Shown piece after piece: positions 33,698 through 45,666 of a DNA stretch of 64,000 nt; position 1 is the stretch's first letter, and each line of letters opens with the position of its first letter. The stretch is from Megalobrama amblycephala (Eukaryota > Chordata > Actinopteri > Cypriniformes > Xenocyprididae), in the NCBI RefSeq assembly GCF_018812025.1, contig NC_063061.1, positions 29,204,585-29,268,584 of the forward strand, in the 5' to 3' direction. The notes beneath the pieces were generated by a model that was not told where the DNA came from, ran no database searches, and was given only the letters and a program-made list of their open reading frames with translations. The translations under genes and the position numbers were made by a program.

Positions 33698-35232
33698 TGT
33701 TTTAGTAGGACTTTAGGTGTTTTTCACATCCTGCTGTTTTAAGTATTTGAAATACTGCAGCAGTTGCTTAATATGGATCACACCCAAAACTCGCATTTTG
33801 TTCACGTTTTTGATTTTCCTCTTTTGAGATGGAAAATTGACAGGTCTGTAATTCAGTTCTATGTATGTTTTGCCCTCTAGGTCTCCGTGACAGTCACATG
33901 CCTGAAAACTATGCATAGGATCCTGAAGTTCTGTTAACAATGTAACTCATATATTTCAGCCCTGCAGACTTGATCTACACCGTAGTCAGGTTAGCGTCAC
34001 TCTCGAGACCAGCATAGCCTTGCAGTTTTGGACAGATTTACATAATAATTTACACTTTGTGCATCTCACTTCGCCAACACGTTCGTAAATTTCACTTTCT
34101 GTGAATGAGGACACCGCGGTAGATCTTACGGAGGTCATACTGCATTTCTCAACACGCCACGTCTGCAGTACTTCCATCAGAATTTTGAACAACATTTTTA
34201 CACAAGAGAACTAAATCTGACCCGGGGCACGTTTTTCTTTAATAATGTAGTTTGCATGGTTATTGTGTTGGGAATAGCGCTGAATGGTCTTTGGTCCGTC
34301 TGAAGTGCTGCGTCTCTCATATTTACACGTGCCGCTTCTCTTCCAGGTGATTAAGCGAGAACGGGCTGAGAGAAAAATTGATTTGAAGTGGCCTCCAAGT
34401 CAATAAAAGATGGATGTTGGGTGCCGAGTGAACCGCCTCCCCTTATACCCTGAGATAAAAAGCAGAGAGATTACTGGACATAGTGAGGAGCGTTAGCATG
34501 ATGGAGCGGGAGAGTTTAGCAGCTAGGAGGGCAGTCGGCACGAGACAGGTACCTGAGTGGCTTTAGATAAAGATTTGTGTTATATTTTAGAGTCCATATA
34601 GCTGCCTAGTCACACACCTATTAGAGAGAGAAGCTATTACAGCGCTGCACTGACAGACCCCCAGGAGAGAACCGCACTGTTCCTGGGTAATTCCAGGCAA
34701 ATAGAAAAAGCCAACAGCAAAATTATTTAATGGTAGGGTGGTGGGACGAAGGGAGACGGAATCAGAGAAAGGAAGTGAGAGGATGGGGCTGCAATGTTAA
34801 CATTGTTGCAGTATCTCTCAAACTGTGCTAGTTTTATCTTACAACATCGGCTTACGGTGTAAGTATTTTGTGCTTTTCCTTCAAATTCACTGTAAAAAAA
34901 CATTTTTTTTTTCCCTAACCATAACAAATGACATTAAAGATGTGTAAAAGTTCTACTAAGTGCATTTGTAAAATATCTGTTATGCGTTTTTTATTATTTG
35001 CACACCTCATAACTTAATAATAATTTTAAATCTGTCCTTAAATATTGCTTGAGGATACTGTAGCTAATATGTCATACACATGAAAGCAAATGATAACAGG
35101 CTGGCAATATATGCTAAAATATATGCTTTTTTTATTGGTAATTGAAAAGAAGCTGATAAATATTAGATGATAATTATAAATGTTACTTTGGCAACTAACT
35201 GAAATAAGTTAAAGCATTAAAATTGCTAAAGG
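33698..35232. other. Non-coding stretch
   Basis: No gene is supported. Sequence at 34230-34740 is unique and balanced in base composition and could be conserved non-coding DNA. Frames at 33713-34195 and 34727-34927 lack domains. Confidence 0.3.
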
Positions 35233-35949
35233 GCCAATGATGGGACAGGTCATTTTTTTTTTTTTTTAACAAAGATATGTTTTATTGAATCTAAAAGGTT
35301 TTAATTATATTTTGCTACATATAAAGGTATTTTCAAGATTTTGAAGTGTCAAAAGGTCATTCGGTTTAACCGTCCAAAGGCCAATACAGCCATTTCATTT
35401 GTGATTAAAATATCTTAATATGTAATAAATGTATGTATTTTTTTATTCTGGCATGATTTTATAACATCATTTATCAACATAGTGCAAAATGGTATTAAAA
35501 TTATGTCTAGAAGTCACTTTGTTATGAGAAAAAATGTCTGGAAAATGTCATTTCACTGATGTCATTCGGAGTAACCAATATAAAGGGATCATTTTGGATC
35601 AAGTCATGCTGTCAGTATCATGTGACAGGATGTGACATCATTCAGGCGCCTGCAAAGGACCATATGGTCGTGAAGCAAATTAACTAACTCTCTTAACAAT
35701 TTGAAAAATTCATGTTTTCACTTGCTCTTACGCATGTCCAGAAACACATTAGGTCATTCGGTACAACCGCTATAAAAATAGAAAATGTTATAATACTTTA
35801 AAAACTAAATATAAAATGTTTGATTGTTAACTAGATAGCAGTCTGTTAGCATTGTTTGAAAATATCGTCATTCGGTACAACCAAAAGTGTCATTCGGTAA
35901 AACGTCTCGGTTACGTATGTAACCCTCGTTCCCTGAAGGAGGGAACGGA

Positions 35950-36113
35950 GACGTACGTCAGTAGTGACCGACGAATTGGGATATCGCTTAGAGAGCCCTA
36001 TCAGCTTCGTGTAAACTAAAACAAGCCAATGGAATTGGCATGCGATATTTGCATAATGCGCACCGCCCCCGACAGGTGTATATAAATAGGAAGCAGATGC
36101 AATCGCACTCTGT
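35950..36113. repeat. DIRS left inverted terminal repeat
   Basis: GACGTACGTCAGTAGTGACC to AATCGCACTCTGT. The only obvious difference from the right copy is GGCATGCGAT versus GGCGTGCGAT. A TATATAAATA box lies at about 36080-36089 and faces inwards. Just outside it, CGTTCCCTGAAGGAGGGAACG at about 35927-35946 is a near-perfect palindrome. Confidence 0.9.
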
Positions 36114-36175
36114 TTTTCGCTGAGGAGACAACTGGTGTCCGCGCTACAGCGAGGGTACAGAAACTGTGGCGACGG

Positions 36176-36288
36176 GACGTACGTCTCCGTTCCCTCCTTC
36201 AGGGAACGAGGGTTACATACGTAACCGAGACGTTCCCTTTCAGTCGGTCACGTTCGACGTACGTCAGTAGTGACCGACGAATTGGGAT
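36176..36288. repeat. DIRS internal complementary region
   Basis: 36176-36231 is the reverse complement of the left terminus (GGAGACGTACGTC-type block to GTAACCGAGAC). 36232-36288 is the reverse complement of the right terminus (GTTCCCTTTCAGTCGGTCAC on). It therefore contains the junction of the two ends as they would lie in a circle, and is the template thought to let DIRS elements complete their ends. Confidence 0.9.
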
Positions 36289-36907
36289 CCCAACTAAAGC
36301 GCCACAGTTACGAAACCCCTTCCAGTGCCCAGCACAAGCTCAGCCGCCCATAGCACCGGCTGGCGGTGAAGGGGGCGAGCTTACACCGAGAGAGTCTACT
36401 GCTGTCTAACCACTACCCACTAAGTAAACTAGACACACTGGGGAAGCGAACCCGAAGGGACGCTGCGGAGACCACTACCTACCCAATGGGGGAGGAGTTT
36501 ACGTGGGAATACACATATGGACTGGCCCGGGGGGCAGTACGCATATGGAGTCCCTGGGATGGCTCCACCTGGTTAGGGGAGACTCATCTGACAGGTGACA
36601 GCAGAGCTGGCTCTGCTAAGGGAAAGACACGGACTCGGCCCGTAGGGAGTTTTAAACCGTGGACAATTACACATATGGGACTGCTCACGTAGAGGGGTCA
36701 CGACATATGGGCCCCAGCCAACAGACAGCGTCAGCGACGGATGTAGGCCTGGCATCAGACACTCCGCAATGTCCGAGCCGAAGGGGGAGGCGGAGGAACT
36801 CGACAGGGTTCGCCAAGCGGGGAACTCGACTGGAGTGAAGTATGCACGTATCCGGCCAGTGGCGGGAATGGCATTGCAAGCCGACACTTAGAGCAGGTAC
36901 AACACGT
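36289..36907. other. DIRS internal non-coding region between ICR and recombinase end
   Basis: GC-rich DIRS sequence following the internal complementary region. Frames here (such as 36366-36692) lie opposite to the coding direction and show no domain. Confidence 0.5.
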
Positions 36908-38836
36908 CTACCGACTAGTGGATGCGAGTACACGTGAAGATACTGGCTCTACACGTAGGCTATAAAACCTAGCGAACGTGTTAGGTGTCGCCCAGCCCGC
37001 AGCTCTACAAATATCTGTCAGCGAGGCGCCATGAGCCAGCGCCCAGGAAGAGGCCACCCCTCTGGTGGAGTGGGCTCTCAACCCGAGCGGGCAAGGCACG
37101 CCCTGGGATTCATACGCCAAGGCGATGGCATCCACTATCCAGTGGGCCATCCTCTGCTTGGAGACAGCCTTTCCCCTCTGCTGGCCTCCGTAACAGACGA
37201 AGAGCTGATCTGAGGTCCTGAAGCTTCGCGTTCTATCCACGTAAACGCGCAGAGCGCGGACGGGACAGAGCAAAGCTAGGGCTGGGTCTGCCTCCTCCGA
37301 GGGCAGCGCTTGCAGGTTCACTACCTGATCTCTGAAGGGAGTGGTAGGAACCTTGGGCACGTATCCAGGCCGGGGTCTCAGAATAACGTGAGAATCACCG
37401 GGCCCGAATTCTAGGCACGTTTCGTCGACCGAAAATGCATGCAGATCCCCTACCCTCTTCAGGGAAGCCAATGCAACCAGAAGAACCGTCTTAAGAGACA
37501 ATAGTTTCAGGTCGACTGATTGCAAAGGCTCAAAGGGATGACCCCGGAGAGCTGTGAGAACCAGGGTCAAATCCCAAGAGGGTACGGAGGAAGGGCGAGG
37601 AGGATTTAATCTCCTCGCTCCCCTCAGGAATCTGACGATCAGATCGTGTTTCCCCAGGGACTTACCCTCAACTGCGTGGTGATGTGCGGCGATAGCGGCA
37701 ACATACACCTTCAGGGTGGAGGGAGACAGCCTTCGCTCCAACCCTTCTTGCAGGAAGGAAAGCACGGATCCGACCGAACATGATCGGGGGTCCTCTCGGC
37801 GAGAGGCGCACCATTCGACGAACAGGTTCCACTTCAACGCATAGAGACTCCTAGTGGAAGGAGCTCTAGCGGAAGTGATGGTGTCTACAACCGCTTGCGG
37901 GAGATCACTCAGAACCTCCGCATCCCGTCCAGGGACCACACGTGGAGGTTCCATAGGTCGGGACGCGGGTGCCACAGGGTGCCCCGTCTCTGAGTCAGGA
38001 GGTCCTTCCTCAGAGGAATCGGCCAGGGAGGGGCTGTCGCGAGGAGAATGAGGTCTGAGAACCAGGTCCGAGTGGGCCAATACGGAGCCACTAACAGAAC
38101 CTGCTCCCCGTCCTCCCTGACCTTGCACAGGAGTTGTGCGAGAAGGCTTCACTGGGGGAAACGCATATTTGCGCAGACCCGGGGGCCAGCTGTGTGCCAG
38201 GGCATCCGTGCCGAGCGTGCCGCCGGTCAGGGAATAAAACCACTGGCAGTGGGCAGTTTCCGGGGAGGCAAACAGGTCTACCTGGGCCTCGCCGAAACGC
38301 TGCCAAATCAGCTGGACCGCCTGGGGGTGGAGCCGCCACTCGCCCGCAAGTGGAGGCTGCCGTGACAGCTCGTCGGCTGCACGGTTGAGCACACCTGGGA
38401 CATGAGTGGCCCGAAGGGACCTCAGATACTTCTGACTCCACAACAAGAGATGGCGGGCGAGTTGCGACATGCGACGGGAGCGTAGACCACCTTGACGGTT
38501 GATGTACGCAACGGCCGCAGTGCTGTCTGAGCGGACTAGAACGTGCTTGCCTGACAACAGCTTCTTGAAGCGGGCCAGCGCAAGACGTACCGCTAGCAAC
38601 TCGAGGCAATTGATATGCCAATGCAGCTGAGGCCCCGTCCAAAGACCTGCCACTGCATGCCCGTTGTACGTGGCCCCCCATCCCGTGGCAGAGGCATCTG
38701 TGGAGACCACAGCGTGCCTGGACACTTGTTCGAGGGGTACTCCGGCCCGCAGGAACGAAGGGTCCGACCACCGGACAAGGGTGCGACGGCAGCTCGGTGT
38801 CACGGGACACGGAGCGTGCCGCACTGCCACGCCCAT
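36908..38836 (-). CDS. DIRS RNase H / methyltransferase-like / tyrosine recombinase fused frame
   Basis: An open frame of 642 residues. Residues ~40-160 are a reverse-transcriptase-type RNase H with D47, E79, D104 and D155 in STDAS, CLELL, RSDST and RAADELS. Residues ~165-230 start the DIRS methyltransferase-like part (QVDLFAS, CQWFYS, FPPV). Residues ~231-304 are out of frame: the expected continuation (LLVAPYWPTRTWF) is in another frame at about 37912-38147. From ~305 the tyrosine recombinase begins (ARAPSTRSLYALKW) with R461, H589, R592, W615 and nucleophile Y625, so the active-site residues are complete. In related elements the recombinase is normally a separate overlapping frame; here two frameshifts (near 38147 and 37912) fuse it. 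It is probably an accident of decay rather than a working protein, though the recombinase domain itself looks intact. Confidence 0.85.
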   Translation of the reverse strand: MGVAVRHAPCPVTPSCRRTLVRWSDPSFLRAGVPLEQVSRHAVVSTDASATGWGATYNGHAVAGLWTGPQLHWHINCLELLAVRLALARFKKLLSGKHVLVRSDSTAAVAYINRQGGLRSRRMSQLARHLLLWSQKYLRSLRATHVPGVLNRAADELSRQPPLAGEWRLHPQAVQLIWQRFGEAQVDLFASPETAHCQWFYSLTGGTLGTDALAHSWPPGLRKYAFPPVKPSRTTPVQGQGGRGAGSVSGSVLAHSDLVLRPHSPRDSPSLADSSEEGPPDSETGHPVAPASRPMEPPRVVPGRDAEVLSDLPQAVVDTITSARAPSTRSLYALKWNLFVEWCASRREDPRSCSVGSVLSFLQEGLERRLSPSTLKVYVAAIAAHHHAVEGKSLGKHDLIVRFLRGARRLNPPRPSSVPSWDLTLVLTALRGHPFEPLQSVDLKLLSLKTVLLVALASLKRVGDLHAFSVDETCLEFGPGDSHVILRPRPGYVPKVPTTPFRDQVVNLQALPSEEADPALALLCPVRALRVYVDRTRSFRTSDQLFVCYGGQQRGKAVSKQRMAHWIVDAIALAYESQGVPCPLGLRAHSTRGVASSWALAHGASLTDICRAAGWATPNTFARFYSLRVEPVSSRVLASTSR

Positions 38837-39318
38837 CTCGGGACCCGGCCGCGGAGCCAGTGTTGAAGCGGTCTCATATGAGGAGCCTCTGAAAATCTTT
38901 CAGTGGTACCGCTGTCCTGCGCTTGAGCGAACTCAGGCAGTTCAACACCGACTGGACGCGCGCCTCAGTGAGACGCGCAGTCCGTGCAACCGAGTCTAGC
39001 TCGAGACCGAGATAAGAGATCCTCTGCCCGGGGGCGAGTTTGCTCTTGTCCCAGTTGACCCGAAGACCCAACCGGCTGAGGTGAGCTAAAACCATGTCCC
39101 TGTGTCCGCACAACTGCTCTCGCGAGCTGGCCAGGATCAGCCAGTCGTCGAGATAGTTGAGAATACGAACGCCCTGTTCCTTGAGGGGAACAATGGCCGC
39201 CTCCGCAACCTTCGTAAAGACGCGGGGTGACAGGGCCAGCCCGAAGGGTAGGACTTTGTACTGATATGCCCGACCCTCGAACGCAAACCGGAGGAAGGGT
39301 CTGTGTCGGAGACACGGG
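38815..39318 (-). pseudogene. DIRS reverse transcriptase remnant
   Basis: The minus strand encodes the palm and thumb of a DIRS-type reverse transcriptase: FLRFAFEGRAYQYK, VLPFGLALSPRVF, and the active-site box NYLDDWL at about 39140-39160, then the downstream WDKSKL and SYLGLELDS motifs. The N-terminal fingers region is missing because the frame joins directly to gag at about 39312-39320. At about 38874 the thumb is broken after FQRLL by a short deletion with frameshift (CTCCT repeats at the junction suggest slippage). At about 38815 another shift separates it from the RNase H frame. No functional polymerase can be made. Confidence 0.85.
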
Positions 39319-40510
39319 GGAATCCAGGAACCGATGTTTGTCGGTCTCCCTCATGTCTGCCAAGGTCAGCCAGAGGTGGCGTTGCTGGACTACCAGAGTA
39401 GACATCGCCTGGCCAACAGAACGCGCTGTCACCTTCGTTGCCCGGAGGGCAAGGTCAGTGGCAGCGCGCAGCTCCCCAAGCAGCTGTTGGTCAGGACCTT
39501 CCTGGGGCATCTGCGACAGCGCTTTTGCCTGATAAACCTGCAAAAGGGCCATCGCGTGCAGGGCAGAGGCAGCCTGCCCACAGGCACTGTAAGCTTTCTC
39601 AGTCAGACCGGCTGAGAATTCACAGGCCTGGGACGGGAGACGCGGCTCACCGCGCCCGCCAGCGGCCGTTGGACACAACTGCATCGCAACAGACCGCTCG
39701 ACTGGCGGGAGCTTCGCGTACCCCCTGGCTTCCCCGCCGTCCAGGGAGGTGAAGGCGGACGAGGGACCAGGCCCTGTACGAGCCCCATACGGAGCTTGCC
39801 AAGACCTGGTCACCTCATCGTGTACTTCCGGGAAGAAAGGCATTGGGGCGGGACGCTGGATTTGACCAGCGCGACCCCCCCCAAGTACCAATCGTCCAAC
39901 CGAGATGGGCCGGGACAGGGTGGAGGGTTCCACTCAAGCCCGACGCACAAGGCGGCCCGGGAGAGCACAGCCGTGAGCTCGGGATCCGACTCGGGCCACG
40001 CTACCGTCCCGGGCGGCAGCGCGTCCGGATCTTCCTCCCCGAGGACTCAGGCTCACCTTCCGATGCAGCGGTCGACATCCGATCCGCCGCCGGCACACCA
40101 AAGGTAACGGCTGGACAGTCCGTAGAGGGCCCAGCGGAAACCAACGGTGGCACGATGGGTTGCGGTGCTGATGAGGCGGCATGGGCCCGAGGAGCGTTTC
40201 CGCTCGGCGGGGAAGCCCTGACCGTAAGCCTCAGGTCACCCTTCCTATACACCGCCGAACCGTCATCCCGGCCCGGGCCGGAAAAAACGGTCGAACGGGG
40301 CACAGGGGAGGGGGCCCCCGCTTCCTGAGACTTCAGGAAGTAGAGTCTCGACCTCAGCACCGCGATAGTCATGTTCCCGCAATGGGAACATGAACCATTC
40401 ACAAAAGCTGCTTCAGCGTGCTGAATGCCCAAACACGAGATGCAACGATTGTGCCCATCAGCAGGGACCAGGGAACGACCGCACCCATTAACGCACAGAC
40501 GAAATGACAT
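39319..40510 (-). pseudogene. DIRS gag remnant, fused to RT by deletion
   Basis: The start is MSFRLC at 40510. The first 45 residues have paired zinc-type ligands (C6, C10, H20, C23, C26, H31, C41, C44) as in DIRS Gag proteins. The frame shifts near 40010 and again near 39930. The capsid-like part is then readable in 39933-39319 (YAKLPPVERS, AYSACGQAASALHAM, LWLTLADMRETD). Just after FLDSPVSP the sequence jumps to the RT palm, so the C-terminal gag and the RT fingers were deleted in one event. The frame continuing from 39318 to 38965 is RT DNA read out of frame. Confidence 0.8.
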
Positions 40511-41033
40511 ACTGTCAGGGTTCGTCTGTAAAGCTCTTTTAGAAGGGGAAAACAGTCAACTCGCTCGTGCCGAAGCACACAGGGAGTGACGCGATGTGCC
40601 AGGTACACCACTCCCTGGACACACCGAGGAACCGGCCCAAATCGCAACACACACACTTTCACTCTAGGCGTGTGCTGTGAAAACAGCAGTTGAGAGCTAT
40701 AGCTCGGATCCTCGGGAGCTCGCGACCTCGCTGTAGCACCGTTACACCGGCACACACGGCTTGCTGTGAATCCTCTTCGAGGCAGTTTAGTTCACACAAA
40801 CAGTCTTCTTAAACAGGACACCACTGAATGGCTCCGAAGCGAAAGACAGAGTGCGATTGCATCTGCTTCCTATTTATATACACCTGTCGGGGGCGGTGCG
40901 CATTATGCAAATATCGCACGCCAATTCCATTGGCTTGTTTTAGTTTACACGAAGCTGATAGGGCTCTCTAAGCGATATCCCAATTCGTCGGTCACTACTG
41001 ACGTACGTCAAACGTGACCGACTGAAAGGGAAC
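40511..41033 (-). promoter_or_regulatory. DIRS leader with right inverted repeat and putative promoter
   Basis: Upstream of gag on the minus strand. The inverted repeat (40847-41010) contains TATATAAATA at about 40871-40880 in gag orientation, a likely TATA box for the genomic transcript. The mirror copy in the left repeat would fire inwards on the plus strand. The leader itself (40511-40846) has no credible coding region. Confidence 0.5.
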
Positions 41034-41200
41034 CGAAATTTTGTTAAATCGTTTTTGGTGACAAATCTTGTAAAAAAACAAAAAACAAAAGCAGTGTTAA
41101 TTGATTATAAAACCACACAATCTCATTGTTAGCACTTTTAAAACTTAACAAAATTAATTATATCTCCATTACGTTTTTTACACTTTTAAAAACCTTATTC

Positions 41201-42799
41201 GTCAATGATCCTAAAACAAAAACTGAAAAAAATAAATAAATTGAAGTTATATAGAAATACTTACAAAACCTAATATTGTGTATATAACACAACAACGGTC
41301 AAATGTTTTAGCCATCAACATTTACAAAGGCATGCTAACATATATCACTTATTGGGAGAATCAAACTAAAAATGTTTTTAAAAAACAGTCTTATAAGGGA
41401 CAGGAGATGGCCTGGTGCGGCGTCTTAAGTGAACATTAATGGGTGATTATTCCCGCCTGAAAATCACAGCAACACAATTGAGCACAATGCAATCAACCCG
41501 TCTTTCTGATGACATTTGAGACAAGCCCAACCTTTTCCTCAGCAGTTTTTACCCTGAATGCGCAAATCATCTTGACTTGTTTGGACTGCCATTTCATAGA
41601 AGATATCAAATTAGCCCAGTGGAATTTGACTTGGAAATGAAAGGCAAAGGAATAAATAACAACAGGGGTGATATTTCTTACGAGGTTTTTCTGATTGCTC
41701 CAATTTGCATTACGGAAAGTGAAATGGGCGCTGGCTAACTCGTCAGCCTCCTATTCATGTTTGAAATGCGCTTTGCCTCATCTTCCCATTAGCAAGGGGT
41801 GGGGGGGCGGAGGAGAAGTCCTTCATTTTAACTTTGAAGATAATTAAACACATAATGGATATCACTGTCACCGAGAAACTCCATAGCTCGTTTATCGGAA
41901 GCAGTATTTTGTATGCTAGCCAAATTAAAAGGCTAGAAATGTGCTTGTTACTAATTCATTCGGCCATTTAAAGGATGGGGAGTGATGCGCTGGAGTGGGT
42001 GAGCCAATCTGTTAGACAAAAAGTGCTGCATTTCCTCCCTGATTTATGAGCTCTTTTCTCTTTTTCCTTTCTGAATGGGCAAAGCGACTCCCTCTGTGAT
42101 TTGACTTGACGGAAAAAGTCAGAGATATATGTCTTATTCACGCTCGCTGTCTTTTTTCTTACATTGTATATCGTAGGAGAGCTTCGGCTTCATAAACGTC
42201 ATCACTTACTATTTTGATAATGGCAAAAAACCCCATTGTGATGCTAATGCAAATGCTAGTGACATTGTAAATTATTAATTTATAATTGAATCTGTCTGCG
42301 TAATTCAAAGCATCTGCATTCCCACGTCCTCCTCCGTACTGCGTTTATGCTTCAATAATAAATGTTGTCCATTTTATTGCTTTTACCACAACGGCATTAG
42401 CCTGTACTTCATGCTATGCATTAGCATGCCCTGTTTTTATTTACATGTCAAGTTTCTTATCTGATTTGTTTAATGTGCTTTTGAACTTGACAGGATAGGC
42501 CTCCGACACAGTAATGATCTCCATCATGGACTAGTAAAACTTTACTATCCCCATAACATGCCTTTCAGCAGGAGTAAGATAGTGTTCAGCACAGTGGTCT
42601 TAATGGTAGCGTAAAAGCTTCACATTTGTCTGTTGATGTATGGGCTTGCCTCCAACTCTCTTTTACTCTAATTTAATGTGTGAAAACTAATGGAAAAACT
42701 GTTTTTTTTACCCCTCCCTTACCCATGGTGAAAAAAACAAAAAACATTTCAGACTTAAATTCACAATATGTGAAAAATGAACTGCAAGATTTAAATAGC
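41201..42799. other. Non-coding stretch with conserved-element texture
   Basis: No gene is supported. The segment 41430-42480 is free of recognisable repeats and contains an ATTTGCAT octamer (about 41702), CCCATTAGC, GCTAATGCAAATGC and several ATTAAT/TAATT cores. This is the kind of text seen in enhancers near developmental genes, but conservation needs testing. Confidence 0.35.
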
Positions 42800-43692
<893 letters not shown>

Positions 43693-43789
43693 AATGAAAT
43701 TCAAAATTTTTGAACTTTTCGGAATGTCAGTTTTCAAACTTTAAAAAATGTCCAATTGCTTTTTGGGGTCACAGTAACATACAGTACAG

Positions 43790-43853
43790 TAGAATAGAAT
43801 AGAATAGAATAGAATAGAATAGAATAGAATAGAATAGAATAGAATAGAATAGA
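43790..43853. repeat. (AGAAT)n microsatellite
   Basis: Twelve perfect pentamers. The serine/leucine/phenylalanine-rich frame on the opposite strand is a by-product. Confidence 0.95.
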
Positions 43854-45634
43854 AATTCAAATGAAATAAAACAAAACAATATAGGTTATTGAGAAAGCTT
43901 CTTCCTTCAAGGAACTGATGAATCAAGTCTCTGGAGAGGTGGTGCCACACCATCAACTGCAAAATGGCCATTACATTGTCACATGCCAGTGCATTATGCA
44001 GTTAGAGCAATGATGTTCTTGTCATCACATATCGAAGAGAACAATGTATATCGTACAGCTAATGTCAGCTTCTCCACTTACCAATTACATGGAATGTGTT
44101 TGACTAATATAGATGAATAGTATCGCAATTTATTTTGTAGAAAGATCCCCAACGAAACTCTCTTACACACAGAGCTCCATTTTTAGAAAACTGTGTGCAG
44201 GTGTATCAATAACTGCTATTATGATGCTGCCTGTAATTATTCATAATTATTGTGAGAAATTGTTATGCAGGCATTTTTGCAGGATGGTTCTGTCGGACTC
44301 TCTCTCCCCGTTGTCCTCTTAATTGCACATTGTCATTTACCCTTGACTTCTTCCATAACGTCTGTGGTGGGGTGAAGACTGCCACATGCCTTATTAGATC
44401 TGTATGAAATCATCCACTCTGTGTGAAGAAAAAATGAGAATGCTGATCTTCTTTCAGTCATCTGAACTTGTACATTTAATTTATTCTGAGTACACTGGGT
44501 CATCAAGAAAACATTCAAATTGTGTGGGAAAAACCTACTACATGCAATACACGTGCGGAGCATTATCTGTCAAATTCGTCCACACTTTTATGAGATTTTA
44601 ACTTACTGTGGATTCACTGAGACATTTAATAATGTTATCAGGAGATGACACGCAATAACATGTCTATGAAACCCCTGTAAATGGGCGGTTAAGAAATGGT
44701 CTTAGTCTATGTCCTTTATATGGAAGGGGCTTAACATTTCTAATGGTGAGAAGCTTAACATATCTAATTAATCAGTGTCTCAGCTCCTTGTCTCACAGAA
44801 ACAGATCCTACATGGCCTTTTAGGCAAAAGGAGCAACATAATGGAAATGTAATCACATCAATCAACTCATTTTCTTTTCATTTTGGCCCTGTTTTAATGA
44901 GATTTAAACCTTTACATTTCAAAAAAGCTTATCCTTGATGCCCTTTCCTACATTTTAAACTCTTCACTCACTGTAAAATGTGAAAAAAGTGCAGTTACCC
45001 TAAAAACCAGTGAGTGAAGTCATTTGACAAGCACAGAAAAAAGGAAGAAAGGGTGGAACAAAGGGCTTGTCCCTTTAAAATGAAAGTAGTATAGAAATTC
45101 AATGGGTTTAATTTACATCACCGCTGTGAACCATGATATACTTGCTATTGATGGCTAGAAACTGGTATTTAGAGGCAGGAACAAAATTTAGACATATGAT
45201 GTTTTACAAAAACATAAAAAAAAATCATACTGACCCCAAACTTTGTTGTGAGTGTGTCTGTAGAAGAAGTAAATGTAATCGAAAATGTATTTGTGTACAC
45301 ATACACACAAACACACACAAATACATTTTCTATTTCTTCCTATTACTGTACATTATACAAATCTTAGTTGCCCGCTGGCTGTTATTACATTTGTGACTTG
45401 TGTGTTTGTTTCGCTTGCATTGATTCGCTTCGAACGCTGGAGGCGTAAGCGACACAAGCCTGCTGATCCGTTCATCAGGGCACAGAATGCCGGCGTGGAG
45501 CATCCAAAAGGTAAATATTGTTTCAGTGGCACCGTTTTTAATGTGGAAGAAAAGTTCTTAATTATGTTCTGCACGGATGAACCTATCAACTTCCCACAAA
45601 GCTTACCTCCTCCTTTTCCTCCTGTCTGGTCATT

Positions 45635-45666
<32 letters not shown>

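Larger units (their letters stand above)
35904..41033 (-). mobile_element. DIRS1-type tyrosine-recombinase retrotransposon
   Basis: The inverted repeats at 35950-36113 and 40847-41010 are ~164 bp and almost identical. The outermost bases differ between ends (GTCTCGGTTACGTATGTAAC at the left; the right end finishes CCGACTGAAAGGGAAC). An internal complementary region at 36176-36288 is the reverse complement of the left end joined to that of the right end. This split-repeat architecture defines DIRS elements, which replicate through a circular DNA and insert by recombination. Genes run on the minus strand: gag, RT, RNase H/methyltransferase, tyrosine recombinase. No target duplication is seen. 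Internal deletions make it non-autonomous. Confidence 0.93.
35233..41200 (+). repeat. TCATTCGGT-motif repeat family, copy 2 (interrupted by DIRS)
   Basis: The left part is 35233-35903. The right part resumes at about 41034 with GAAATTTTGTTAAATCG, GGTGACAAATCTTGT and GCAGTGTTAATTGATTATAA, matching copy 1. The motif occurs at 35358, 35562, 35754, 35868 and 35890, all in the same orientation, plus one decayed inverse copy after the DIRS insertion. No coding capacity is visible. Confidence 0.75.

Noticed and set aside
36985..40328. Plus-strand frames across the DIRS element
   Set aside because: They are GC-driven shadows of the minus-strand gag, RT and recombinase genes and have no matching motifs.
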